A stretch of DNA of 64,000 nt, from positions 310,001-374,000 of the forward strand of contig CAKOXT010000001.1 of assembly GCA_934130285.1 (NCBI GenBank), read 5' to 3'. The stretch is from an uncultured Clostridia bacterium (GTDB lineage Bacteria; Bacillota; Clostridia; TANB77; CAG-508). Of the stretch, positions 52,074 through 60,515 are shown one piece after another (the first letter of the stretch is position 1; every line of letters starts with the position of its first letter). A model generated the notes under the pieces. The model searched no databases. It worked only from the letters and a program-made list of their open reading frames with translations, and was not told where the DNA came from. A program made the position numbers and the translations under genes.

Positions 52074-53669
52074 CTATTTTATTCTTTCAAATAATGGCTC
52101 AATATTTTTGTTTGTTAAGTCAATTTCGTTTTCTAAGTATATTGGTTCCCATTTTGCTTCTGGTAATTCCAAGTATTCTCTTATTTTATCTGTAGTTGTT
52201 GGCATTATTGGACTAAATAAATTACTCAAGTTAGCAATTATATTTGCACATGTAAATATTGTGTTATTAAAAGCTTCTTCATTTTCTTTTATTTGTTTCC
52301 ATGGCTCTTGTGTATCATAATATTTATTTGCTTTTTCAACTAAACTCATTATTCTATTTGTTGCTTCTCTAAATTCTAGTCCTTCAATCAATTCACTAAC
52401 TTCAGAATATGTTTTTTCTATTTCTTCTTTTAACTCTGAATCAATTGTTCCTACTTTGATTTTTTCTAAACCTTTAAATTTCAATGTTCTGTTTACTAAA
52501 TTTCCAAATTTATTTAATAATTCGCCATTGTGTGTAGCAATGAAATCTTCTGGAGTAAAGTTTGTATCTTTCTTTTCTGGTCCGTTACTTACTAAGTGAT
52601 ATCTTAAAGAATCTATTGGATAAATGTCTAGAGCTTCTAAAGCTGTTATACCTATTTTTTTACTTTTTGAAAATTTTTGATCATTATAATTTAAGTATTC
52701 AGTTGAAACTATTGTATCAACTAAATGATAATTTTCTTTTTGTCCTAATAATAATGCATTTAAAATTATACTATGGAATACAATATTATCTTTTCCATGG
52801 CACATATATATTTTGTTATCTCTTCCTTCTTTCCAGAAATCTTCCCAGTCTAATCCTCTTTCTTCGCACACTCTCATTGTATCTGTAAGATAACCTAAAA
52901 CTGCATCTATCCATACATACATTCTTTTATCTTCATATCCATCTACTGGAATTTCTACTCCCCAGTCAAGATCTCTTGTTACTGCTCTTTCAACTAGTCC
53001 TTGTTTTAAATATTTTCTAGTTTCATTTCTAGCATTTACTCTCCAATTGCCTTCAACTTCTGCTGTGTGGGCTTCAATCTCTTTTTGAAAGTCTGGTAAA
53101 CGTAAATATAAAATTTTGTTGTCTTTTTGCACAGTTTTACTTCCACAAACTATGCAATTTCCACCTATTAATTCCTCTGATGTTGGAACATGAAGGCACT
53201 TATCACATTGGTCACCTTTTGTTTCTTCTCCACATTCTGGACATGTTAATACAACTTCTCTATCTGCTAAAAATTTATTGCATTTTTCGCAGAAACATTG
53301 TGGCTCTATTTTTTCATAAATATATCCATTATCATATAATTTTCTAAATAATATTTTTACTTTTTCTTTGTGATAATCTGTATCAGTACTTGAGAATAAA
53401 TCATAAGAGAAATTTAATTTCTTGAAAAGTTCTCTGAATTCTTTATCATAATGATCTGCGATTTCTTTTGGACTTATTCCTTCTTTTCTAGCTCTTTCTG
53501 TTATTGGAGTTCCATGGCAGTCTGAACCTGAGACAAACATTACTTCGTCTCCTTTTAATCTATGATATCTTGCTAAAATATCTCCTGATATTAATCCTGC
53601 AATATGTCCTAAATGTAATGAACTGTTTGCATATGGCCATGCATTTCCTACAAGTATATGTTTTCCCAT
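52074..53669 (-). CDS. metG: methionyl-tRNA synthetase
   Basis: A 531-residue class I synthetase. HIGH-type motif HLGH at about residue 20 (YANSSLHLGHIAG), a knuckle region with zinc-type CxxC pairs (CEKC, CPEC, CDKC, CVVCG type), WIDAVLGYL, and the KMSKS-equivalent KFSKSK. The extra C-terminal dimerisation domain seen in many bacterial MetG proteins is missing, so this is a short form. The ATG at 53669 follows AAAGGAG. A hairpin leader precedes it. Confidence 0.96.
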   Translation of the reverse strand: MGKHILVGNAWPYANSSLHLGHIAGLISGDILARYHRLKGDEVMFVSGSDCHGTPITERARKEGISPKEIADHYDKEFRELFKKLNFSYDLFSSTDTDYHKEKVKILFRKLYDNGYIYEKIEPQCFCEKCNKFLADREVVLTCPECGEETKGDQCDKCLHVPTSEELIGGNCIVCGSKTVQKDNKILYLRLPDFQKEIEAHTAEVEGNWRVNARNETRKYLKQGLVERAVTRDLDWGVEIPVDGYEDKRMYVWIDAVLGYLTDTMRVCEERGLDWEDFWKEGRDNKIYMCHGKDNIVFHSIILNALLLGQKENYHLVDTIVSTEYLNYNDQKFSKSKKIGITALEALDIYPIDSLRYHLVSNGPEKKDTNFTPEDFIATHNGELLNKFGNLVNRTLKFKGLEKIKVGTIDSELKEEIEKTYSEVSELIEGLEFREATNRIMSLVEKANKYYDTQEPWKQIKENEEAFNNTIFTCANIIANLSNLFSPIMPTTTDKIREYLELPEAKWEPIYLENEIDLTNKNIEPLFERIK

Positions 53670-53734
53670 TTTACAATCTCCTTTACTTTGTTGTGTTTAT
53701 TTGCCTTTATATGCTTGTACTCATATATAAAGAC

Positions 53735-53756
53735 GTGGACACATTTTTGTGTCCAC
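53735..53756 (-). promoter_or_regulatory. leader hairpin of metG, shared with the murT leader
   Basis: On the minus strand GTGGACAC, a 6-base loop, GTGTCCAC and then GTCTTTAT, preceded by a GAGAGGAACG stretch. The murT leader (28669-28694) has the same GTGGACA stem and the identical tail. A weak TATTAT box lies at 53771-53776, at a similar distance as in murT, but no good -35 box is visible. Confidence 0.5.
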
Positions 53757-53811
53757 CTTCGTTCCTCTCTATAATAGAAAAATATTTTGAGATATCTACT
53801 ATAGATTTTTT

Positions 53812-55464
53812 CTAATGATGTCTTCTGTGTATTCCTATTTCCATTTCCTCTTCTTGTTCTTGTTCTTTGACTGCGGTTACTTCATCTATTCCTAATTGTC
53901 TTAATACCGTTGATCTTTGGCTATATAAATCTGGTAATTTTTTTTCTGGATCTGACGTATTTTCAAAAGCATCTATATCTCTGATTAGTTCTGATCCTTT
54001 TTGAGTTTCTTGTTCCTCTTCATGTCTTATACAGTCATCTATACACTGTTCATCATGTCCAGTCTTTCCTTCGATTTCTCTTATTTGTTTTTCTATCTTT
54101 ATTAATTTCTCTAATAATTCTCTTTTTTTAGAAATATCTTTGAAATCAACTGTCTCTGGTTTCCTGCTATTTTCTTCTTTTTCAGGATCATCTTGAATTA
54201 ATTGGGTCTCTCTTCCTGACGTTGAATTATTTTCCATATATATGTTCCTTGGATGTACTGATGAAACAGGAAGTCTTACAAAGCTTTTATCTCCATTATC
54301 TCTACTTTCTATTAATTCCATGTCTGTATCTCCCATCGTTCCTACAAAAAGTAAAGTATTTGAATCATCATCTTTGCTTTCACCAGCTCTTCTTATTTGA
54401 TAATATGAATATTCATTATCCATAGAATGCATTTTTCCAGCTTTTATTTCGCCAGGTTTTAAAGCTACACCATCTATACTATTTTGAGTATCATGTAATA
54501 AACTTGCAACATTTTTTGCTACTGGTGTTGATTCAAAACCTTGTAATTGTTCGAACTCACCTTCTCCAACCTCTTTGGCTACTATAAATTTGTTTCCTAC
54601 AACACCGTTTCTTGTTCTGATAATATATTTTGTACTATTTTTATCTTTTTCATCGTTAAGTAATCTTGATCCTTCTTCTCTGTCTTCTATTCTAATCATA
54701 CTAACAATTTCTGATGAATCAATTCCTAAGCTTTTAGCCATTCTTTGCTTTTCTATTTCTTCTTTAGTTATTTCTGCTTTTTTCTCTTCTAATGAAACTA
54801 CTTGCAATGATTTGCCTTTAACTTTTTCCATTTCTTGGGGTTCTAATTCTTTAACAACTAATTCTTTTGATACTTTTATAAGTCCGAATTCTTCAAATGG
54901 TTTAAGGCTTGTCACTAAGTCTTGGTCTAGTTCTACTAAGCCTTTCTCATCAACATCAGCTAAATGTTGAATATTAGTTACTTCTAAACTTCCATCTGAT
55001 GCTGGAACTATCTCTATACCCTTCTTTTGCATTAATGCTAATTGAGCAGGATCTATTTCTTTTCTAATCATTTCTCTTATTGCTGCACTATCCGCGATTT
55101 CTTTAAAAGGCAAATTGTCTGCAAAATCAGATATTTCTTCTATCTTCATTCCATCTTGCAACAATAATATTATGTCATTTCTATCTAATCCTGTTCTTTT
55201 AGATAATTCTTCTATTTCCTCTCTATCATATTCTTGTTTAGTTATATTTAACAATTCTGTTTTTCCATCCACTGATTGCATTGCTAATATATTAGGAATT
55301 TTTAAAGCTCCATTTCCTAATTCTAATTCTTGCATTCGCCTAATTGATGTAAATTCTAATTGAGTTTGACCAGTTTTTGAAAGATAATCTTCCATTAAAG
55401 AAAATGTTGCTAATTCTTCTTCAAACTTGTCTCTTTCTTCATCTTTTAATAAACCTTTTACCAT
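53812..55464 (-). CDS. unknown protein, 550 residues
   Basis: Not recognised. No signal peptide or membrane segment. The N-terminal half has helical segments and low-complexity acidic parts. A beta-rich domain lies at about residues 260-400 (TKYIIRTRNGVVGNKFIVAKEV, VSSVHPRN). The last 140 residues are a charged coiled coil ending in EEEMEIGIHRRHH, with a possible His tract. It follows glmM by 32 bases and has AAAGGA before its ATG. It may belong to a lineage-specific family. Confidence 0.6.
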   Translation of the reverse strand: MVKGLLKDEERDKFEEELATFSLMEDYLSKTGQTQLEFTSIRRMQELELGNGALKIPNILAMQSVDGKTELLNITKQEYDREEIEELSKRTGLDRNDIILLLQDGMKIEEISDFADNLPFKEIADSAAIREMIRKEIDPAQLALMQKKGIEIVPASDGSLEVTNIQHLADVDEKGLVELDQDLVTSLKPFEEFGLIKVSKELVVKELEPQEMEKVKGKSLQVVSLEEKKAEITKEEIEKQRMAKSLGIDSSEIVSMIRIEDREEGSRLLNDEKDKNSTKYIIRTRNGVVGNKFIVAKEVGEGEFEQLQGFESTPVAKNVASLLHDTQNSIDGVALKPGEIKAGKMHSMDNEYSYYQIRRAGESKDDDSNTLLFVGTMGDTDMELIESRDNGDKSFVRLPVSSVHPRNIYMENNSTSGRETQLIQDDPEKEENSRKPETVDFKDISKKRELLEKLIKIEKQIREIEGKTGHDEQCIDDCIRHEEEQETQKGSELIRDIDAFENTSDPEKKLPDLYSQRSTVLRQLGIDEVTAVKEQEQEEEMEIGIHRRHH

Positions 55465-55496
55465 TTTTTATTCCTTTCATAAATTTATGTCGAGAA

Positions 55497-56864
55497 TTAT
55501 TTTAGTTTCTTTTCTATTAAATCTGCAATTTCTCTTGCTTTTTTACTTATCATTTCTTGATCTTCGCCTTCAATCATTACTCTTACTAATGGTTCTGTTC
55601 CTGAAGGTCTGATTAGTACTCTACCATTTCCAGAAAATTCACTTGTTAATTTTTCTATAGCTTCTTTTATTTCTGGATCTTTTTCATAATCATATTTTTT
55701 ATCACTTGCTACCTTAGCATTTATTAAAACTTGTGGATATATTTTTACAACTTTGCTTGCTTCTGATGGTTTTTGATTTGTTTCAAGTAAGATTTGTACT
55801 AACATTAATGATGTTAAAATACCATCTCCAGTTGGGTTATAATCTAAGTATATAATATGTCCTGATTGTTCTCCACCTAAGTTATATCCATTTTTCAACA
55901 TTTCTTCTAATACATATCTGTCACCAACTTTAGTTTGTTTGAAATTGATTTCTGCTTTTTCTGAAAATTTATTTAATCCTAGGTTACTCATTACTGTAGC
56001 TACTAATGTATCTTTTGCAAGAGTCCCTTTTGATTTTAAATAATTAGCAGCTATTGCTAACATAATATCACCATTGATCTCATTTCCATTTTCGTCAACT
56101 GCTAAGCATCTGTCACCATCACCATCATATGCAATTCCTAAACTGTATTTTCCTTCAACTACTTTTTCTTTTAGCATACCTAAATGTGTTGAACCACAAT
56201 TATCATTTATATTTATTCCATTTGGTTCATTGTTTATTATGTCATGTTTTATTCCTAATCTTGTATAAATTTTATCAGCTACTTTGTATGTAGCTCCATT
56301 TGCTGTATCTATTAATACTTTAAAGTTATCATTATTATTTTTTGTTATACTTCCATGGAATATACCTACTATAAAATCAACATAGTCATTTATCATATCT
56401 TCAGCATTTTCAGATACGCCTATTCCTTCTGCTACTGCTGTAAGTGCTGATAGTTTTTCATCTGAATCCATAATTTCTTCTATTTCTTCTTCTAAGCTGT
56501 CTGGAATTTTCATACCTTTATTGCTGAAGTATTTTACTCCATTAAATTCGAATGTATTGTGTGATGCTGATATAACAACGCTTGCATCAGCATTATATTT
56601 TTTTGTTAAATATGCAACTGCTGGTGTTGGAATTACACCTAATGTTTTTACATTTGCACCATAGCTTAAAAATCCAGCTATCATTGCACTCTCTATTAAT
56701 GTTCCTGAAATTCTTGTATCTCTTCCTATAAAAATTGTAGGAGTATGATCTGTATGTTTTGATAATACAGAAGCTCCTGCTTTTGCTACTCTAAATACTA
56801 GACTTGGAGAAAGCTCTGTATTAGCTATTCTTCTTATTCCGTCTGTTCCAAAATATTTTCTCAT
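55497..56864 (-). CDS. glmM: phosphoglucosamine mutase
   Basis: A 455-residue mutase converting GlcN-6-P to GlcN-1-P for UDP-GlcNAc and so peptidoglycan. Start FGTDGIRR is the family hallmark. The phosphoserine loop is ISASHN (S101). Mg-binding DGDGDRC, GGEQSGHI and the C-terminal RPSGTEPLVRVMIE are all present. The ATG follows AAGGAGG. It has its own promoter (56891-56919) and leads into the 550-residue unknown gene. Confidence 0.97.
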   Translation of the reverse strand: MRKYFGTDGIRRIANTELSPSLVFRVAKAGASVLSKHTDHTPTIFIGRDTRISGTLIESAMIAGFLSYGANVKTLGVIPTPAVAYLTKKYNADASVVISASHNTFEFNGVKYFSNKGMKIPDSLEEEIEEIMDSDEKLSALTAVAEGIGVSENAEDMINDYVDFIVGIFHGSITKNNNDNFKVLIDTANGATYKVADKIYTRLGIKHDIINNEPNGININDNCGSTHLGMLKEKVVEGKYSLGIAYDGDGDRCLAVDENGNEINGDIMLAIAANYLKSKGTLAKDTLVATVMSNLGLNKFSEKAEINFKQTKVGDRYVLEEMLKNGYNLGGEQSGHIIYLDYNPTGDGILTSLMLVQILLETNQKPSEASKVVKIYPQVLINAKVASDKKYDYEKDPEIKEAIEKLTSEFSGNGRVLIRPSGTEPLVRVMIEGEDQEMISKKAREIADLIEKKLK

Positions 56865-56890
56865 AATTAAACCTCCTTATAGATGTTACT

Positions 56891-56919
56891 ATTATACATA
56901 TTCCTTCTTCTTTTTTCAA
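56891..56919 (-). promoter_or_regulatory. promoter of glmM
   Basis: TTGAAA (56914-56919) and TATAAT (56891-56896) on the minus strand, spacer exactly 17. No glmS-type riboswitch is visible in the short leader. Confidence 0.75.
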
Positions 56920-56958
56920 GTGCTTTTATAGAACAAAAGAGTACATTTTATAAAGCAA

Positions 56959-56992
56959 AAAGACCCATATAAATTAATTATATGAGTCTTTA
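56959..56992 (-). terminator. terminator of secD-secF
   Basis: Stem AAAGACTCATATAA with TTATATGGGTCTTT and a 5-base loop, then TTTGC on the minus strand, directly after the secF stop. Confidence 0.7.
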
Positions 56993-56995
56993 CAA

Positions 56996-57793
56996 TTATT
57001 TTTCTTCAGCATTTTCTATTTCTTTCAACTTAGCTTCGTCTCTCATTGTTTCTGATAATAGTTGTAGTAGCCATACCATTAATAGTATTGTTGGAACATA
57101 CATTCCTACTGGTATTCTTACTATTGCTATTACTGCTAATATAAATGCTTCATTTAATATTAGTTCAAAGGCTATTCTTAATGGTTCTAAAATCCAAGCT
57201 TTTTTATATAAACCATGATATCTTATTGCCATATATACCATTACTATTACTAAACTTATTATTAAAGGTTTTACAAAATTTTTAACTGTGTCAAAAACAC
57301 TTATTCTTGGAACATCATATACTTTTACTTGTGTAGATGAATTCTTTAATTCATCAGCTGTATATTCTAGTCCATATTTTTCTTTTATTTGGCTAATTAT
57401 TGTTGCAATTTCATCATCTGTTTTTTCATCTATAGATTCAACTTTTAATTCTTGTAAGATATTTTCTTTTTTTACATCTTTAATATTATATTCTTTTGAA
57501 TATTTTTCATTTAATTTTGCAAACAAAGATGTAATTTCATCATCAGAAAGTTCTTTTGCATCTATTGAAACGCTTGTACCATATAATGTTGATTTTCTAA
57601 CCACATTATCTGATTTAATTGCTTCATCAGCTATTTTCTTAACATCTTTTAAATCATATTCTGATCCTATTATAATTTCTATTCTTTTATGATTTGAGTA
57701 TAGTGTACTATAATTGAATCCTTTTACTTTTACTATAATTGCACCTAATATTACTGCAATTATCATAACGATGTATAGTGATTTTTTCTTCAT
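56996..57793 (-). CDS. secF: SecF-like translocase auxiliary protein, divergent
   Basis: A 265-residue protein. Start at 57793 follows the secD stop by 1 base and has a TGGAG site; the longer frame from 57829 overlaps secD. One N-terminal helix, an outer domain of about 130 residues, then about four helices. SecF normally has five or six helices after its outer domain and the IGYSINDTVVIFDR motif. That motif is not seen here (PTILLMVWLLQLLSE stands in its place). With secD upstream it should assist the Sec channel, but the sequence is degenerate. Confidence 0.75.
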   Translation of the reverse strand: MKKKSLYIVMIIAVILGAIIVKVKGFNYSTLYSNHKRIEIIIGSEYDLKDVKKIADEAIKSDNVVRKSTLYGTSVSIDAKELSDDEITSLFAKLNEKYSKEYNIKDVKKENILQELKVESIDEKTDDEIATIISQIKEKYGLEYTADELKNSSTQVKVYDVPRISVFDTVKNFVKPLIISLVIVMVYMAIRYHGLYKKAWILEPLRIAFELILNEAFILAVIAIVRIPVGMYVPTILLMVWLLQLLSETMRDEAKLKEIENAEEK

Positions 57794-57794
57794 A

Positions 57795-59228
57795 TTACTC
57801 AACTCCATTCTTTTTTGCATTTTTTTCATTTAGTAAGAACATGGCTGATATAAGTGTATAAACAAATACAAATATTCCCCAAATTCCAACTGACCCTACT
57901 GATTGTATATTTGCCTCTTTACCTAGTGCAAATACAATTACAGTTATTATGAATGGAATTACTGTTAGTATAAATTTTCCAAAGCTTTCTAATTTATCTA
58001 TTGCTCTTTCTTGATTCATAAGTGCTACTAGTAATATATAGTTAGCTAATGCCATAAATGCAATTGTTAACAATCCTGATAATGTTAATGTTACTGATGC
58101 AGCTCTTATTACTAATAAATGAATAGCTATATATCCAATTTCTATTAATGCAGCATAAATTCCTTTTTTCTTATTTTTAACTATTGTACATACTAGCACA
58201 ATAGCTAATATTATTATTCCGACTATAGTTAAATTTCTTATAAAGTTTTCGCTAAAATCAGATTCTATAAAACTTCCTGCTGTTAGTGTATATACAACAG
58301 GCATTGTTTCAGCATTTACAACTGCTTGAGCTATTAGGCATTCATTGTAATCTTTATTAAATGTTTCCATATCATCTGTTGAAACACTTCTATATAAAGG
58401 AATAGCTAATTCTGTGTATTCTCCATCTGGTGAGAAATAAGTTATATATTTATCTTCTCCATCTATTTGAACTGTTACAGTTTTTTGACTAGCATTTCCA
58501 TCTTCATCAGTTGTTTCTATATAACTTTTTGAGATTTCATTTAATTTTTTCTGTCCAGCTGATGTAAATGTTAATCTTATTCCTAAATTATATGTTATTT
58601 CATCTGATGATGTTGTTGTATCTGAATCAGCTTGTTGATAATAAGCTGATGCTTTTTTAATCATGCTTTTGTCAATTAATACTTCTTTTGAATCTGTATC
58701 AATTATTTCTAACTTTCCTGCTTGACTTGCTAATGATGCAACGTTGTCAGTATTTTTTGAATATGGAACTGAAACAAATAAGCTTCCTGTTTCTTCATTT
58801 ATTGTAACATTTGCATCTGCTATTCCAAATTCACTTAGTCTTTTCTCTGTGATTTTCTTTACTTTTTCATAATTCTCTTTTGTTAGTACAGATGGATCAT
58901 TTACTGGCACTTTAGTTGCTTCACTTGATGTATCTGTACTATCTGTTGTTTCATCTGTTGTAGTTGCCTCATCCGTTGTAGTAGTTTTGTCATTTGATGT
59001 TTCTGTTGAATCACTTGAACTGTCTGCATCTTTTGTTGATGTATCCACTGAAAATTCAAAAGTTCTAATTTCGCTTAGCTCTTTACTAAATTGATATTCT
59101 GGTAAAACGCTAGCCCATGTGTTTAAATTTCTTTTGTGAATTCCTAGAAAAGAAATTAAACTTAATAGCACTATTAGTAATATTACTATGCCTTTTTTTA
59201 GTGCATTTTTTAATGTTTCTTTTTTCAC
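57795..59228 (-). CDS. secD: SecD-like translocase auxiliary protein, divergent
   Basis: A 477-residue protein. One helix at about 13-30, a Thr/Ser/Asp-rich low-complexity stretch at 64-106 and a P1-like outer domain (about 110-310, with VLTKENYEKVKKITEKRLSEFG, the SecD-type periplasmic domain). About five or six helices follow (from 332 on). The essential membrane Asp of SecD (in the VDANVLI region) is replaced (LANYILL at 394-400). The start is GTG at 59228 with a GGGGG site. secF follows without a gap. Confidence 0.78.
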   Translation of the reverse strand: MKKETLKNALKKGIVILLIVLLSLISFLGIHKRNLNTWASVLPEYQFSKELSEIRTFEFSVDTSTKDADSSSDSTETSNDKTTTTDEATTTDETTDSTDTSSEATKVPVNDPSVLTKENYEKVKKITEKRLSEFGIADANVTINEETGSLFVSVPYSKNTDNVASLASQAGKLEIIDTDSKEVLIDKSMIKKASAYYQQADSDTTTSSDEITYNLGIRLTFTSAGQKKLNEISKSYIETTDEDGNASQKTVTVQIDGEDKYITYFSPDGEYTELAIPLYRSVSTDDMETFNKDYNECLIAQAVVNAETMPVVYTLTAGSFIESDFSENFIRNLTIVGIIILAIVLVCTIVKNKKKGIYAALIEIGYIAIHLLVIRAASVTLTLSGLLTIAFMALANYILLVALMNQERAIDKLESFGKFILTVIPFIITVIVFALGKEANIQSVGSVGIWGIFVFVYTLISAMFLLNEKNAKKNGVE

Positions 59229-59241
59229 CTTTTGTTACCCC

Positions 59242-59904
59242 CTATAATAAATTAGTATCATTTATTACTACTTCAAACCATAATCCTAGATATTTTGCTG
59301 CGTGTTTGCTCATCATTGTTCTATCCATAAAGATTTCAAAATAATCTAATACTGGACACATTTTTGTATCTATTGTTAGGTCTAAAATAATTTTTCTTTC
59401 TTCTTGATCTATTCTAAGCTTTGCATCTGTTACAGCATAGTTAACTCTATCATGTTTATCAAATAAAGATTTATTTGTTTTTGATACCCTACTTCTGTGT
59501 GCATCTGACTTATCGGCAAGTATTATAGCTGCTGAAATATCACTTACTGCTGTTCCAGAATTTTCATCATGATTTCCTATTGCCATCATTATGTCACATC
59601 TGTCTTTAACATTCATTCCCATGTCTTTTAAAATTCTATCTGCTAAAATTGCTCCTGTATGTGCATGATCTTTTCGGTTAATTGCGTTTCCTAAATCATG
59701 TAGATATCCAGCTATTTCAGCAAGCCTAATTCTATCTTCTCCATAGCCTAATTCTCTTAGAATTTCGCCAGCTCTTTGAGATACAATATTTAGATGTCTG
59801 TGAGAATGCTCGGTGTAGCCTAAAACATCTAATTGCTTTTGTGCTGTAATTATTAATTGCTCAACTTCTTCATTATTCTTTACGTCTTCTAATGTTATCT
59901 CCAT
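59242..59904 (-). CDS. HD-domain phosphohydrolase
   Basis: A 220-residue HD-superfamily hydrolase. Metal-binding residues: H in TEHSHRHL, HD in LHDLGNAI, then HDENSGT and D in ILADKSDA. It is like predicted HD nucleotide phosphohydrolases of Clostridia that occur near secDF. It begins 13 bases upstream of the secD start and follows GGAGGA, so it belongs to the same transcript. Substrate unknown (nucleotides or cyclic nucleotides are possible). Confidence 0.85.
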   Translation of the reverse strand: MEITLEDVKNNEEVEQLIITAQKQLDVLGYTEHSHRHLNIVSQRAGEILRELGYGEDRIRLAEIAGYLHDLGNAINRKDHAHTGAILADRILKDMGMNVKDRCDIMMAIGNHDENSGTAVSDISAAIILADKSDAHRSRVSKTNKSLFDKHDRVNYAVTDAKLRIDQEERKIILDLTIDTKMCPVLDYFEIFMDRTMMSKHAAKYLGLWFEVVINDTNLL

Positions 59905-59988
59905 GCCTATCTCCTCCTTAGCTTTTCATTTTTTGATTGTATATTAAAAAGATAAAAATATCAACTATTTTTTATAACTTTTTGGCTT

Positions 59989-60357
59989 CTAGTTTTTTAT
60001 ATTTATTCCTACAATTCCTCCTATTCCTCCACAAATACATGTAGCTGCAAACATGATTCCAGAATAAATATTTATTTCGAAATTTTTCAATAAAATACTA
60101 GATATTGAATATAGTATGCCAAAATATATGAGTCCTATAGCTCCACCTTTCATCATTCCTTTGCTGTCACTTTTTATAAGACTGACTGAACTACCTATTA
60201 ATATGCTTATTCCAGTAATAACTATTATTGCTGGAGTTATTATTTTTTCTGGCACGCTTGTATATGATAGTATTATACCTAATATGTAAAATAATATTAT
60301 TGTAATTATAAAACTTATAATAATTCCTTTGATGATATTTACTAATGTTTTAGACAT
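59989..60357 (-). CDS. TIGR04086-family membrane protein
   Basis: A 122-residue protein with four hydrophobic segments and a closely matched pattern for the TIGR04086 group, which lies near secDF and tgt in many Clostridia. The start at 60357 (MSKTLVN) is chosen because GGAAGG lies upstream; a frame from 60372 is open. It follows the WG-repeat gene's terminator and precedes the HD gene by 84 bases. The function is unknown. Confidence 0.7.
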   Translation of the reverse strand: MSKTLVNIIKGIIISFIITIILFYILGIILSYTSVPEKIITPAIIVITGISILIGSSVSLIKSDSKGMMKGGAIGLIYFGILYSISSILLKNFEINIYSGIMFAATCICGGIGGIVGINIKN

Positions 60358-60448
60358 TCTCTTTCCTTCCATATTCTCATTTCTCCTTTATCAATTTTAC
60401 CTTTACTTTTTATGAGATTATACTATCTGGAATTCTATTACACAAAAA

Positions 60449-60488
60449 ATAAAAGCTCTTTTCACATTTATATGAATGAGCTTTTATT
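60449..60488 (-). terminator. terminator of the second WG-repeat gene
   Basis: Stem AATAAAAGCTC with GAGCTTTTATT and an inner TTCA/TGAA pair, then TTTTTTG on the minus strand. Confidence 0.75.
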
Positions 60489-60515
60489 TTTATACTGTAT
60501 TCTTAATTATTATTT

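Noticed and set aside
53670..53811. T-box riboswitch before metG
   Set aside because: The intergenic space is only about 140 bases, and the T-box sequence and specifier stem are not visible. Only the short hairpin shared with murT is supported.
54575..54970. 131-codon plus-strand frame
   Set aside because: Antisense to the 550-residue gene; Ser/Leu-rich shadow translation.
56865..56995. Regulatory RNA before glmM
   Set aside because: The leader is only about 20-25 bases after the promoter; no glmS-type or other riboswitch can fit.
60373..60515. SCIFF peptide gene (often near secDF in Clostridia)
   Set aside because: No short Cys-rich frame with a ribosome site is seen between the TIGR04086 gene and the WG-repeat gene or elsewhere in the sec block.
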